From a virus: DNA of 59,412 bases. A program made the position numbers and the translations under genes. The stretch covers positions 1 to 59,412 of the IMG/VR virus record IMGVR_UViG_3300042924_000395; one strand, given 5' to 3'. Below the pieces are notes generated by a model. That model saw only the letters and a program-made list of their open reading frames with translations, searched no databases and had not been told where the DNA came from. This document shows positions 8,496 to 17,200 of the stretch, piece after piece (position 1 is the first letter of the stretch; every line of letters starts with the position of its first letter).

Positions 8496-10010
8496 ATGAG
8501 TTGGGCATCAATAGCAAATAATCAATGTGTTTCATTAAATAATTTACAGGATGCTGTGAACAATGGAGTATTTACATTAAAGAATATAATTCCTGTTCCT
8601 AACACTAAACAAGTAACTTCAGGTGAAGCAGAATTTTTTGTAAATATAATTCCTACAGGTAAGTCTGTTAATGAACTTGTTGTTAAGTCTAATTTAGTTT
8701 CACCTCCAACTACAACTACTACATCAAGTACAAGTACAACAAGTACAACCACAACATTTATTTCAGATCCTTGTAATTGTGTTGAAGTAAATATTACATC
8801 TGCTGGTGGTGAAGTAGCAACATTTAATTGTTTTGGAGTAAATGAAAACTATGTTTATGCAACAGCTGGTACTAGATATATTTGTGCAGCTGTTATTGGT
8901 GGCTTATTACAAGCTAACATCGTATCAGGTACAGGAACGTTAACACCTATTGGTAATTGTAAAACTGGACCTTGTGGATCAACAACAACAACAACAACAA
9001 CAACTATATTTAATCCAACTAACAACCTTAATTTTATTCAGACTATTGTAAGTAGAGATGATGTTACTAGCTCAAATGATGGAAAATATGTAGCTACAAT
9101 ATGCGTTACAAATAATAAATTATATATTTCTAATGACTATGGACTTACTTATACAACAGTTACTGTTGCTGGGACAAATACACTCTATAGAGTTGCTGTA
9201 AGTGGAACAGGTGAGTATATGTATTGTCTTTCACAAGCTCAAGGACAACCAGGTGTTATTTCAAGATCTACAGATTATGGTGTTAATTGGAATACTACAG
9301 GTACTGCAACAGGAGCATATTCTTCAATTACTACAAATAGAACAGGACAATATGTAATTGTTGGAGCAATAAATTTAGGTGAAGCAGAATCAGGGTTGGG
9401 TCAAATTTGGAGATCTTCAGATTATGGAGTATCTTTTGTAAGAGTAGATTTTTCTTTTGGTGGTCTTTATCCTCAAGCACCCTATGCTGTTACAGTAGAT
9501 AGTTCAGGTAATCGTCAATATGCTGCTACCATTAATCTTAGTATGGCAGCATTTGATGGAACTGTAGGAAGAACAACAACTGCTTTAGGTAATTTTACAC
9601 CCAAAGCTCAAGATGGTAATCAAACATATTATGGAGTGAGTACCTCTGCTGATGGATCAAAAGTGGTTGTTGCTAATCAAGGTGGATTTTACGGATATAG
9701 TCCTGGAAATGTTCAGTTGAAAAGAAGTATAGATTATGGTGACACGTATGCAAATTTTGGTGGAGTTTCTACTCAATGGCTTGGTGTAACTATAGATGGA
9801 AGTGGTACAAATATAATAGCTGTTCCAGGTACTTCAGGAGCAAGCACTTTATATAAATCAGTTTCATTTGGTACACTTTCTTCAGTAGCAAGTTCTAAAC
9901 TTTGGACTAGTGTATCAATTTCTTATAATGCAACTGTAGCAATTGCTGCAGAAACAACTGGACTTTGGAGATCTACAAATGGTGGATCTACTTGGACAAA
10001 ATTATCTTAA
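8496..10010 (+). CDS. Adhesin with Asp-box beta-propeller head, 504 aa
   Basis: The N-terminus (MSWASIANNQCVSLNNLQDA to about residue 68) duplicates that of the preceding gene. Thr-rich linkers flank a small cysteine-containing module (CNCVEVNITSAGGEV, about residues 92-155). Residues 170-504 form a six-bladed-type beta-propeller, with BNR/Asp-box repeats visible as SNDYGLTY, STDYGVNW, SSDYGVSF, SIDYGDTY and STNGGSTW at roughly regular spacing. Sialidases share this fold, but I see no FRIP motif or catalytic arginine triad. A glycan-binding, non-enzymatic receptor-binding head is the better reading. Confidence 0.72.
   Translation: MSWASIANNQCVSLNNLQDAVNNGVFTLKNIIPVPNTKQVTSGEAEFFVNIIPTGKSVNELVVKSNLVSPPTTTTTSSTSTTSTTTTFISDPCNCVEVNITSAGGEVATFNCFGVNENYVYATAGTRYICAAVIGGLLQANIVSGTGTLTPIGNCKTGPCGSTTTTTTTTIFNPTNNLNFIQTIVSRDDVTSSNDGKYVATICVTNNKLYISNDYGLTYTTVTVAGTNTLYRVAVSGTGEYMYCLSQAQGQPGVISRSTDYGVNWNTTGTATGAYSSITTNRTGQYVIVGAINLGEAESGLGQIWRSSDYGVSFVRVDFSFGGLYPQAPYAVTVDSSGNRQYAATINLSMAAFDGTVGRTTTALGNFTPKAQDGNQTYYGVSTSADGSKVVVANQGGFYGYSPGNVQLKRSIDYGDTYANFGGVSTQWLGVTIDGSGTNIIAVPGTSGASTLYKSVSFGTLSSVASSKLWTSVSISYNATVAIAAETTGLWRSTNGGSTWTKLS
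8981..9006 (+). repeat. CAA trinucleotide run coding a poly-Thr linker
   Basis: An uninterrupted run of about eight ACA/CAA units encodes the TTTTTTTT linker of the propeller adhesin. Because the unit is three bases, length changes by slippage would lengthen or shorten the stalk without breaking the frame. Confidence 0.75.
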
Positions 10011-10032
10011 TTAAACCAAACAAATCAATAAT

Positions 10033-10662
10033 ATGACAGTCTTAGTAACATTAACATTAGCAGGGACAGACGTAGGTCCCTTTAACCTTTATTCAAATGT
10101 AGATGGATATACCACAGCAATAGCAAGTGGTGTATCTAGAGCTGCATTAGTAGCAGGATACAATCTTTTAAATGTGCCTGATAATGCTTCTGTTATCAGA
10201 GTACAATCTACAGGCACTTGTACAAATTATCTTGATATACTTTTAAGTGGTGCAACAACCACTACAACTAGTAGCACTTCTACTTCTACAACAACCTCTA
10301 CAACCACAGCATTTGTTGAATGTATAACTGGTGATAGAAATGCACTCGCTACATGTTCTGGAGGTGAATCTGCTCCATTCACAGTGACTGCAGGAAATAC
10401 AGCTCTTATCACTCCTGGTGGATATTACTACTCTGGAACTGGTACAAGAACATATGCATGTTACATTATGGATGCTGCAAATACCACAGTTTTATATACG
10501 TTCACTTATACTCAGACAAGCATGAGTCCAGGAACTTGGGCATCAACATTACCTTCTAACATCTTATCTGCAGGTAGCTATCGCTTAAGAACAGATACAG
10601 TGAACTGTTTCACTAGCTCTGGTACATTTAGTTTAGTTGCAACTTGCAACACACCTGATTAA
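10033..10662 (+). CDS. Adhesin with GPF-type N-terminal module and Cys-rich head, 209 aa
   Basis: Residues 1-73 (LTLAGTDVGPFNLYSNVDGY to CTNYLDILLSG) form a beta module also found at 19789 and 20234: a strand, the GPF(N/D) corner, a GYxxxxVPD turn and a closing STGxC segment. A Ser/Thr linker (TTTTTSSTSTSTTTSTTT) leads to a C-terminal beta domain with four or more cysteines. The gene ends just before a strong terminator. It appears to be the last gene of the accessory adhesin block. Role inferred: small surface adhesin or decoration protein docking through the GPF module. Confidence 0.6.
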   Translation: MTVLVTLTLAGTDVGPFNLYSNVDGYTTAIASGVSRAALVAGYNLLNVPDNASVIRVQSTGTCTNYLDILLSGATTTTTSSTSTSTTTSTTTAFVECITGDRNALATCSGGESAPFTVTAGNTALITPGGYYYSGTGTRTYACYIMDAANTTVLYTFTYTQTSMSPGTWASTLPSNILSAGSYRLRTDTVNCFTSSGTFSLVATCNTPD

Positions 10663-10693
10663 AAACCCCTGTTTGTTGGTTTACAGATGGTCT

Positions 10694-10723
10694 CCCCTAG
10701 GGTTTCTACCCTGGGGGTTTTTT
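10694..10723 (+). terminator. Strong intrinsic terminator closing the adhesin block
   Basis: CCCCTAGGG (10694-10702) pairs over 9 bp (one U-G pair) with CCCTGGGGG (10709-10717) around loop TTTCTA, followed directly by TTTTTTG. This is the cleanest terminator in the window. Confidence 0.9.
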
Positions 10724-10777
10724 GTTTAAACTCTAACTAAAAAAGTTATTCTATATAATTAAATTAGTTAACAAAAT

Positions 10778-10809
10778 TTTGAAAATGTCAAAAATAATTC
10801 CTACCTTTA
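10778..10809 (+). promoter_or_regulatory. Bacteroidetes-type promoter for the tail/nozzle operon
   Basis: TTTG (10778-10781), a 20-base spacer, and TACCTTTA (10802-10809) match the Bacteroidetes -33/-7 elements (TTTG, TAnnTTTG) except for the final base. The expected start near 10814 leaves an A-rich leader of about 23 bases before the ATG at 10838. It lies between a strong terminator and the phosphoesterase gene. Confidence 0.65.
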
Positions 10810-10837
10810 CAGTAATTTTAACTAAACTAAACTACAT

Positions 10838-12088
10838 ATGCCTGAAAATCAATCCTTGCTGCAACAGCTAGAAGAGATTCTACACTGGAAAAAAAGTAAA
10901 AAGTTCTATGCTGATAAGCTTGGAATTACAGAGTTTGAGGTGGATGAGCTATTAAAAGAATTAAGAAATCAAGAGAAGAGTGAAGAAGATGCTGAGATAG
11001 GGAACTATATTGCTGATCTAGAAAACAGGGTTATTAAGTTTACAGAAGATCTAGCTAAGGGTACAGGAGAGGTTGTAGCCAACTTTAGCGAAGAGGTTAA
11101 GAGTTTAGACGAACTCATTGAGAAATGTAAGATAGATACAGAGAAGTGGGAGATAACCAAATATGTTCAAAACTTCTGGGGAAATGGAAACAATCCTCAT
11201 TGGCAAGTCAAAGCATGGTTAGGGAAGAAGTCTACAGAACAAGTTTTTCAAGATGTGTTTGTAGACTTTTTAGCTTCATATAAGCCTGTGTCTCAAGAAG
11301 TTATGAGTCCTAAGGTTGACTTTAACAAACCAAATGGTATGTTAGTTATCAACAAACAAGACTCTCACTTAAACAAATGGGACATAGATGGTAATAATAA
11401 TGTAGCAGATAGACTAGCTAACATTATGTACAAGGTGGAACTGATAGCTAATCAAGCTCAGTTATCCAACAACTTGCAGAACATAACTTACATAATAGGA
11501 TCTGATGAGTTTAACAGTGAGTATACAAATGCCACTACAAAAGGAACTCCTCAACAGAACACGCATACATATCATACATCTTTTGAATACATCTGTGGAC
11601 ATGAGGTGTTAATGATTACAATGTTATTACAATATGCTCAGAATGTAAATGTAATCTATGTGGCAGGTAATCATGATGAGTTTGTAGGTTGGCATTTAGT
11701 TAACTGGTTACAAACCTACTTCAGAAATACAGAGAGATTAGCATTTGATTTATCTCCTAAGTATAGAAAGTATGTAAGCTATGGTGATTCAGCATTGATG
11801 TTTAACCATGGAGATGCTATCAAACCAGCTAAGCTTGCAGCTTTATTCCCAATAGAGTTTAGAGAACATTGGTCTAGTCATAGCAAGTTTTACATTTTTA
11901 CAGGAGACAAACACCATGAGGTGAGTCATGATTTCAATGGTATAAAGTTTTATCAAATTCCAGCATTTTCAAATGCTAAAAGTCTTTGGGACGACAAGAT
12001 GGGTCACACAATGTCCAAGGCAGAAGTAACAGGATTTTTAATAGATGACTGTGATGGGATGACAAATATATTCAAACAGTATTTATAA
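10838..12088 (+). CDS. Calcineurin-like metallophosphoesterase with helix-turn-helix N-terminus, 416 aa
   Basis: Residues 1-45 look like a small helix-turn-helix (YADKLGITEFEVDELLKEL), followed by a helical linker. From residue 165 the dimetal phosphoesterase motifs appear in order: DSH (D175, H177), GSDEF (D223), GNHDE (N278-H279-D280), NHGD (H324) and GDKHHE (H359-H360). The set is complete, so the enzyme should be an active Mn/Fe-type nuclease or phosphatase. The family includes SbcD/Mre11 nucleases and protein phosphatases; the substrate cannot be read from sequence. The gene overlaps the next by one base (TAATG) and sits among tail genes. DNA processing during packaging or a late regulatory role are both possible. 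Confidence 0.85.
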   Translation: MPENQSLLQQLEEILHWKKSKKFYADKLGITEFEVDELLKELRNQEKSEEDAEIGNYIADLENRVIKFTEDLAKGTGEVVANFSEEVKSLDELIEKCKIDTEKWEITKYVQNFWGNGNNPHWQVKAWLGKKSTEQVFQDVFVDFLASYKPVSQEVMSPKVDFNKPNGMLVINKQDSHLNKWDIDGNNNVADRLANIMYKVELIANQAQLSNNLQNITYIIGSDEFNSEYTNATTKGTPQQNTHTYHTSFEYICGHEVLMITMLLQYAQNVNVIYVAGNHDEFVGWHLVNWLQTYFRNTERLAFDLSPKYRKYVSYGDSALMFNHGDAIKPAKLAALFPIEFREHWSSHSKFYIFTGDKHHEVSHDFNGIKFYQIPAFSNAKSLWDDKMGHTMSKAEVTGFLIDDCDGMTNIFKQYL

Positions 12089-12825
12089 TGGCAACATTAA
12101 GACAAATGGTTTCAGATGTACGTTCAGTACATAAATTGCTCACTACAGATAATCTAATTACTGATAGAGTGGTTGCGTCTGAAATCAAGAACAACACATT
12201 TTTACTAATCAAACGTGAGACTAATCTCAGAAAGCTTTGGGCTACTGATACTGTATTTCAAACACTTCCTTGTTTGGAAATGCTAGAGGTGCCTATTTCT
12301 GATTGCTGTGAATATGTGGACCCTTGTCAAGTTGCAAGAAGCAAATACAAACTTCCTCGCATCAGTGAGGGAAACTATCAATACTTAATCCAAGGTGTTT
12401 ATTCTATAAACGCTATGGGAGGTAAAGGAAAAAGATTCAAAGAGATTACAATCAATAGATACTTAAATCTATTAAAACTTCCTATCATAAAAGCTGAACA
12501 ATACTATTGGATAGCTAATGGTGGGTATCTATATGTTAACAATCCTAACTTAAAATCAGTTAGAATATCTGCATTCTTTGAAGAAGATATTCCAAACAGT
12601 ATTTTATATCCTGATGATTGTGCTTGTGGAAACATTCCTTCTGTAACAAATGAAGAGTATTGTATAAATCCATTAGACAAAGAGTTTGGATGCCCAGGCT
12701 ACTTAATAACACAAGTGTTACAACTTACTTCTCAAAAACTATTATCGACATACTTTAGCATTAAAACAGACCAAACATTTGATGGCATTGATGGACAAGC
12801 TCCCAATGCAAAACCAACAAGCTAA
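12088..12825 (+). CDS. Probable tail ring/adaptor protein, 245 aa
   Basis: The helical N-terminus (MATLRQMVSDVRSVHKLLTT) is followed by a beta-rich core. It has cysteine-containing loops (CCEYVDPC, CACG) and an edge (YYWIANGGYLYVNNPNLKSV) like that of head-tail ring proteins. It is coupled to the neighbours by one-base overlaps on both sides and lies two genes before another ring-like gene and the nozzle, which is the crAss-like order. No catalytic motif is seen. The call is from context and resemblance. Confidence 0.55.
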   Translation: MATLRQMVSDVRSVHKLLTTDNLITDRVVASEIKNNTFLLIKRETNLRKLWATDTVFQTLPCLEMLEVPISDCCEYVDPCQVARSKYKLPRISEGNYQYLIQGVYSINAMGGKGKRFKEITINRYLNLLKLPIIKAEQYYWIANGGYLYVNNPNLKSVRISAFFEEDIPNSILYPDDCACGNIPSVTNEEYCINPLDKEFGCPGYLITQVLQLTSQKLLSTYFSIKTDQTFDGIDGQAPNAKPTS

Positions 12826-13301
12826 TGCGTACTAAGATAGACTGGAGAAGCTCTAGTAAAGAAAACTACAGTAACTTTTGTAAGAAACATCCCACCATAA
12901 AAATTACATTTGATGAGTGGCGAAACATTATATATTTATATAATGACAATTTTAAAAACTACATTCTAGAAACAGGAGAGAAAGCAAGACTTCCTTTTGG
13001 CTTTGGTGAGTTCTCTATCAATAAAAAGAAGAGAAAGAAAACAAAGACAGTTGATGGAAAAGAAGTGGTTAACCTACCAGTAGACTGGCAGAAGACAAAA
13101 CAAAAGGGAAAAATCATCTACAACTTCAACTTTCATACAGAGGGATTCTTTTTTGGTTGGATGTGGTTTAAAGAGTCCACTAGGATTCGTAATATAAATC
13201 TTTGGTATTTCAAACCTTCTCGTACCACTTCTAGATTGCTGTCACATTACATAAAAACAGATGATAAATACCAACACATTTATTGTGAATGGAAAAAATA
13301 A
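12825..13301 (+). CDS. Conserved crAss-block hypothetical protein, 158 aa
   Basis: A basic, aromatic-rich soluble protein. The recognisable pattern is an N-terminal TFDEWRNIIYLYN helix, YILETGEKARLPFGFGEFSI, a Lys-rich turn, a DWQKTKQKGKIIYNFNFHT segment and a C-terminal WYFKPSRTTSRLLSHYIK. The high charge and conserved-looking tryptophans suggest a well-folded assembly or nucleic-acid-contact protein. I recall sequences of this type in the virion block of crAss-like phages but know no function. It overlaps the preceding gene by one base and precedes the next by 6 bases. Confidence 0.6.
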   Translation: MRTKIDWRSSSKENYSNFCKKHPTIKITFDEWRNIIYLYNDNFKNYILETGEKARLPFGFGEFSINKKKRKKTKTVDGKEVVNLPVDWQKTKQKGKIIYNFNFHTEGFFFGWMWFKESTRIRNINLWYFKPSRTTSRLLSHYIKTDDKYQHIYCEWKK

Positions 13302-13307
13302 AAGAAC

Positions 13308-14279
13308 ATGGCATACTATTACAGATACAATTTTGTCTCACCTGAACCAATTTATTCAGTTGTTAAGGAAGAGTTAAAATCCTACTTTGACACAGGAGCA
13401 GTGGATGATTTGCTTTTCCCTACTTACTTAGACAAATGTCTACAGAAGTTAGGTAGGTCAAGTTATGTCATTGCTGAACAGACGCTAGATATTTCTGGTT
13501 ATGAGGCTAGACTTCCTGATAACTTCTTTGCTGTTAGAGAGGCTTGGATGTGTACAGAGATACCATCTAACTACCCATATCAAACAGCTAACTCGTTCTA
13601 TTCTCAAGCTGCTTCTCAAACAACAATACAAGTCTCTCCTATTATTAGTGGTGGAGTTCCTTGTGTAGAACCTAACTGTACAACAGGATGTCCTACGTGT
13701 ATGCCTGATATCATCCAAGCAGTATATAAAACCAATCAACAGATTGCTAGATCAATAAAAAGAGAATACTTATTAAAACCAGGTAATATATCTTGTCAAA
13801 GTAAGTGTGATGTAAGTTATACAGATGCTTGGGAATTCTATACACCTGCTCCTCCTATACATGAGTTCACTCCAGGATCAGCAGGATATGATAGCTTTGA
13901 CATTAGAGATAATAAGTTTGTCACTAACTTTGGTTGTGGTATAGTTCATATGATATTCTATGCTACAGACTATGATGCTATTGGTAATCAGTTAATTCCT
14001 GATAACTATCGTATTAGAGAGTTTGTAGAAGCGTTTATTAAATACAAGGTGTTTGAGACATTGGCTAATCAAATCAATGATGAAACTTTTAATCAAATAC
14101 AACAGAAGCTAGCATATTACAAACAGCTACATGATGAAGCATTCATTATGGCTTACACTGAAATTAAGAAGCAAGACGCATGGACTAAACAAAGAAGAGT
14201 AAGAAATGACTTACAACGCTTTGGACAATATGAATTACCAAATAGAAGCTCAAGATATGGCAGAGGATGGAATAGATAA
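13308..14279 (+). CDS. Probable head-tail ring protein adjacent to the nozzle, 323 aa
   Basis: The N-terminal helices (PIYSVVKEELKSYFDTGAVD) and the segment ISGYEARLPDNFFAVREAW match the general layout of P22 gp4/T7 gp11-type tail adaptors. The C-terminal third is a long helical bundle (IREFVEAFIKYKVFETL, QQKLAYYKQLHDEAF) ending in a basic, Arg-rich tail. An inserted loop around residues 120-140 carries four cysteines (CVEPNC, CPTC), possibly a metal knuckle. Its place directly before the nozzle gene is that of the ring contacting the nozzle in crAss-like tails. The 3' end overlaps the next frame by up to 74 bases. Confidence 0.6.
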   Translation: MAYYYRYNFVSPEPIYSVVKEELKSYFDTGAVDDLLFPTYLDKCLQKLGRSSYVIAEQTLDISGYEARLPDNFFAVREAWMCTEIPSNYPYQTANSFYSQAASQTTIQVSPIISGGVPCVEPNCTTGCPTCMPDIIQAVYKTNQQIARSIKREYLLKPGNISCQSKCDVSYTDAWEFYTPAPPIHEFTPGSAGYDSFDIRDNKFVTNFGCGIVHMIFYATDYDAIGNQLIPDNYRIREFVEAFIKYKVFETLANQINDETFNQIQQKLAYYKQLHDEAFIMAYTEIKKQDAWTKQRRVRNDLQRFGQYELPNRSSRYGRGWNR

Positions 14280-17200
14280 TCAAGGAACATCTAACGTAAG
14301 ACAAGAATTTAATCTTGGCAGAGTTGGATTAGACATGGACTCTTCTGTAAATCAAATACAGAAGGGTAAGCTTTCTTATGCTCTAAACGCAGCATTAGAA
14401 AACTTTGACGCTAATTCTGTAAGCTATCAGAATGAGCCAAGTAATGAAGCTTGCTTAGAGTTTCCTGAAGGCTTTCAGCTTATTGGAACTCATTTCATAC
14501 AAGAGAAAAACAAACACATATTCTTCTTAGCGAATCCTCAAACAGGAGGAAGTGAGATAGGATATATGGATAACAATGATTGTGTATATCGCACACTTTG
14601 TACTCCTATTCCTGATACAGACTTAACAGTTTGTGCTAACTCAGAATGTTTAAACTTTGATATAAACTATCCAATACACAAGGCTGTACATAAGATTACA
14701 AACTGTACCACTGAGGTTTATTGGACTGATGGATTAAATCCAAGAAGATATATTAACATTGAGCAAGTTCCATATGTTTTTTCATATGAAGGAGGTAATA
14801 CTTGTGATCCAACTATTCTAGTAGTAGATGGACAAGGAGTTCTTGATTGTAATAAGTTAGATGTACAACCTAACTTTCAAATTCCTAATATAGAAGTTGC
14901 TGAAATTGTTGTAGGAGGAGATTTGAGAGCTGGTACTTATCAATTTGCTATTCAATATGGTAATGCTTCAGGAGATGCTTATACATCCTACTTCTCTATA
15001 ACTAATCCTACATCTATTGCTAATACAGAAATAACAACTCCTGATTTTCAATATTCTGTAGGTGAATCTATTGTATTAAATATTACTAACTTAGATGTTA
15101 CAGGATACTTCCAATACTTTAACTTAGCTGTTATAAAGACCATTAATAATGGTACCACTGTAGAATTAGTGGGAACATATAACATTGAAGAAAAGTCTAC
15201 AAGTATAACTTATACAGGACAGAACACAACTCAGATTCCTTTGAGTCTTGCAGATGTTCTTGAAAAGTTTCCTTATTATGAGATTGCTCAAGATGTAACA
15301 AACGTACAAGATGTTATTGTTTGGGACAACTTAACTTCTATTGATAGAATCAACTATCAAAGCGTTGCTAATCAAGTACAACTTCAATGGGAGACATATA
15401 AACTGCCAGCTGGTAACACCTATGCTGATGGTTTTTATACTTCCAACTTAAGAGGATATTTAAGAGATGAGGTTTATGCATTTGAAATTGTATTCTTATT
15501 AACCAATGGTAAGCAAACAGATGGTTTTCATATTCCTGGTAGATCACCAATTTCTAATGATTTAACTCCTATTTATGAAACTGGTCCTAATGCAACTCCT
15601 GACTTCATAGGTACTGCTACTAATGTTGAACCTGTTACACTTTATAAATATAGTCCTAATTGGAAAATATATAATACAGCCAGTGTATCTACAACGTATC
15701 CTGTTCCTACAGACAATACTAGGAAGATAGGAGAGGCATACCCTTATCAATCTGGAGACTTTGCATATTGGGAGTCTACTGAGGAGTATCCATGTAACGT
15801 AGATGTATGGGGAGACTTAGCTGGTAAACCAATTAGACACCATAAATTTCCTGATGTTCTTGTAAGTCCTTACTTTGAGAGTCCAAGCATTGTATATAAT
15901 GGAGGTCAGATAGAACCTGTAATGCAAGTTGCCAATGCTATCTATCCAATAGGTGTGAAGATAGATGTACAACAAGTGGCATTTGCTATTCAAAGCTCTA
16001 GTTTAACAAATGAAGAGAAGGCATCTATTGCTGGATTTAAAATAGTAAGAGGTAATAGAAGTACAAACAAATCTATTATTGCTAAAGGTATTCTTAGAAA
16101 TGTAGGTAAATACACTAGAGAAGATCCTGCTGATCCTAATGCTACATACTACTACTATCCTAACTATCCATACAATGACTTAAGTGAAGATCCATTCTTA
16201 CTTGAGAGAAACAATGCTTACAACTCTCAATGTGATACGTTCTCTGTATCAGTGACAACTCCTGGTATCTTACAATACACAAACTGTTTTACAGGAGAAG
16301 TAGATACACAAGCTTTTACTAGCAGTACCACTGAAATATGTTCTATCACACTTCCTGTTGTAAATAGTGGTTCTGCAACATTTACAAATACTACAACTAC
16401 TACTTATACAATTACAAATAATTCAGCTGTTAGTTCTGTTACATTTAATTATACAGATCCAGTTACAGGAGCATTACAAAGTATAACAGTAGGTAGTGTT
16501 GTAGGTGGTAACAACGTTAAAACATTTAACTCTACCACTTTCCCTGTAAGAACATCAGGACTAAGTAATTATAAAATAGTAGCTAGCAACACAAGTGAAA
16601 ACTTAAATTGTTATCCTAATAAATTAGATGGATTTAATAATCCTGAGTCTGCTTACAGACAAGTATTTAATTCTCCAGAGACTTCTTTTGGACAACCTAC
16701 ACTAGGTAATGTTCTTAAGTTAGAGAGTGTATTATTTGGTGGAGGAAGAGCTCATTTTGTTGAAGTGCAGAAACATGCTATGTATAAGCTTATCACTGAA
16801 CAAACACAAGTTGATGCTTTAACCTCTAGTAAGAGAATAGCTGATCTTGGGGGATTTAGTCCTACAGCATTCTTTACAGCATATCAAACTTACTTACAGA
16901 TTTATATCAATGGTATTAGTAGACAAAACTTTGCATATTCATTTAACTCTATATCTAGTTATGATTATAGTGCAGATATTTCTAATAATCAAGGAATTAA
17001 ACAAAGACAACTTGATCTAGCTCAATACGTATTTCCAGGTGTACAGAACGTAGGTGATAATTATGATCTTAATAACTGGAACAGAGAGTCTTCAGTTTAT
17101 GTTAAAACTATTGATGTTAGAAATGGAATACCTGTATCACCTTTGCCATATCCTAATGACACCCCTTCTCTTGTTGTAGCAGGTGTAAGTCAAATTAGTG

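Noticed and set aside
8496-10010. Active sialidase or endosialidase
   Set aside because: Asp-box repeats are present, but no FRIP motif or arginine triad is seen.
7147-10662. Diversity-generating retroelement target region
   Set aside because: No reverse transcriptase gene and no template/variable repeat pair were found in the window. The repeated stretches are domain paralogs, not adenine-mutated copies.
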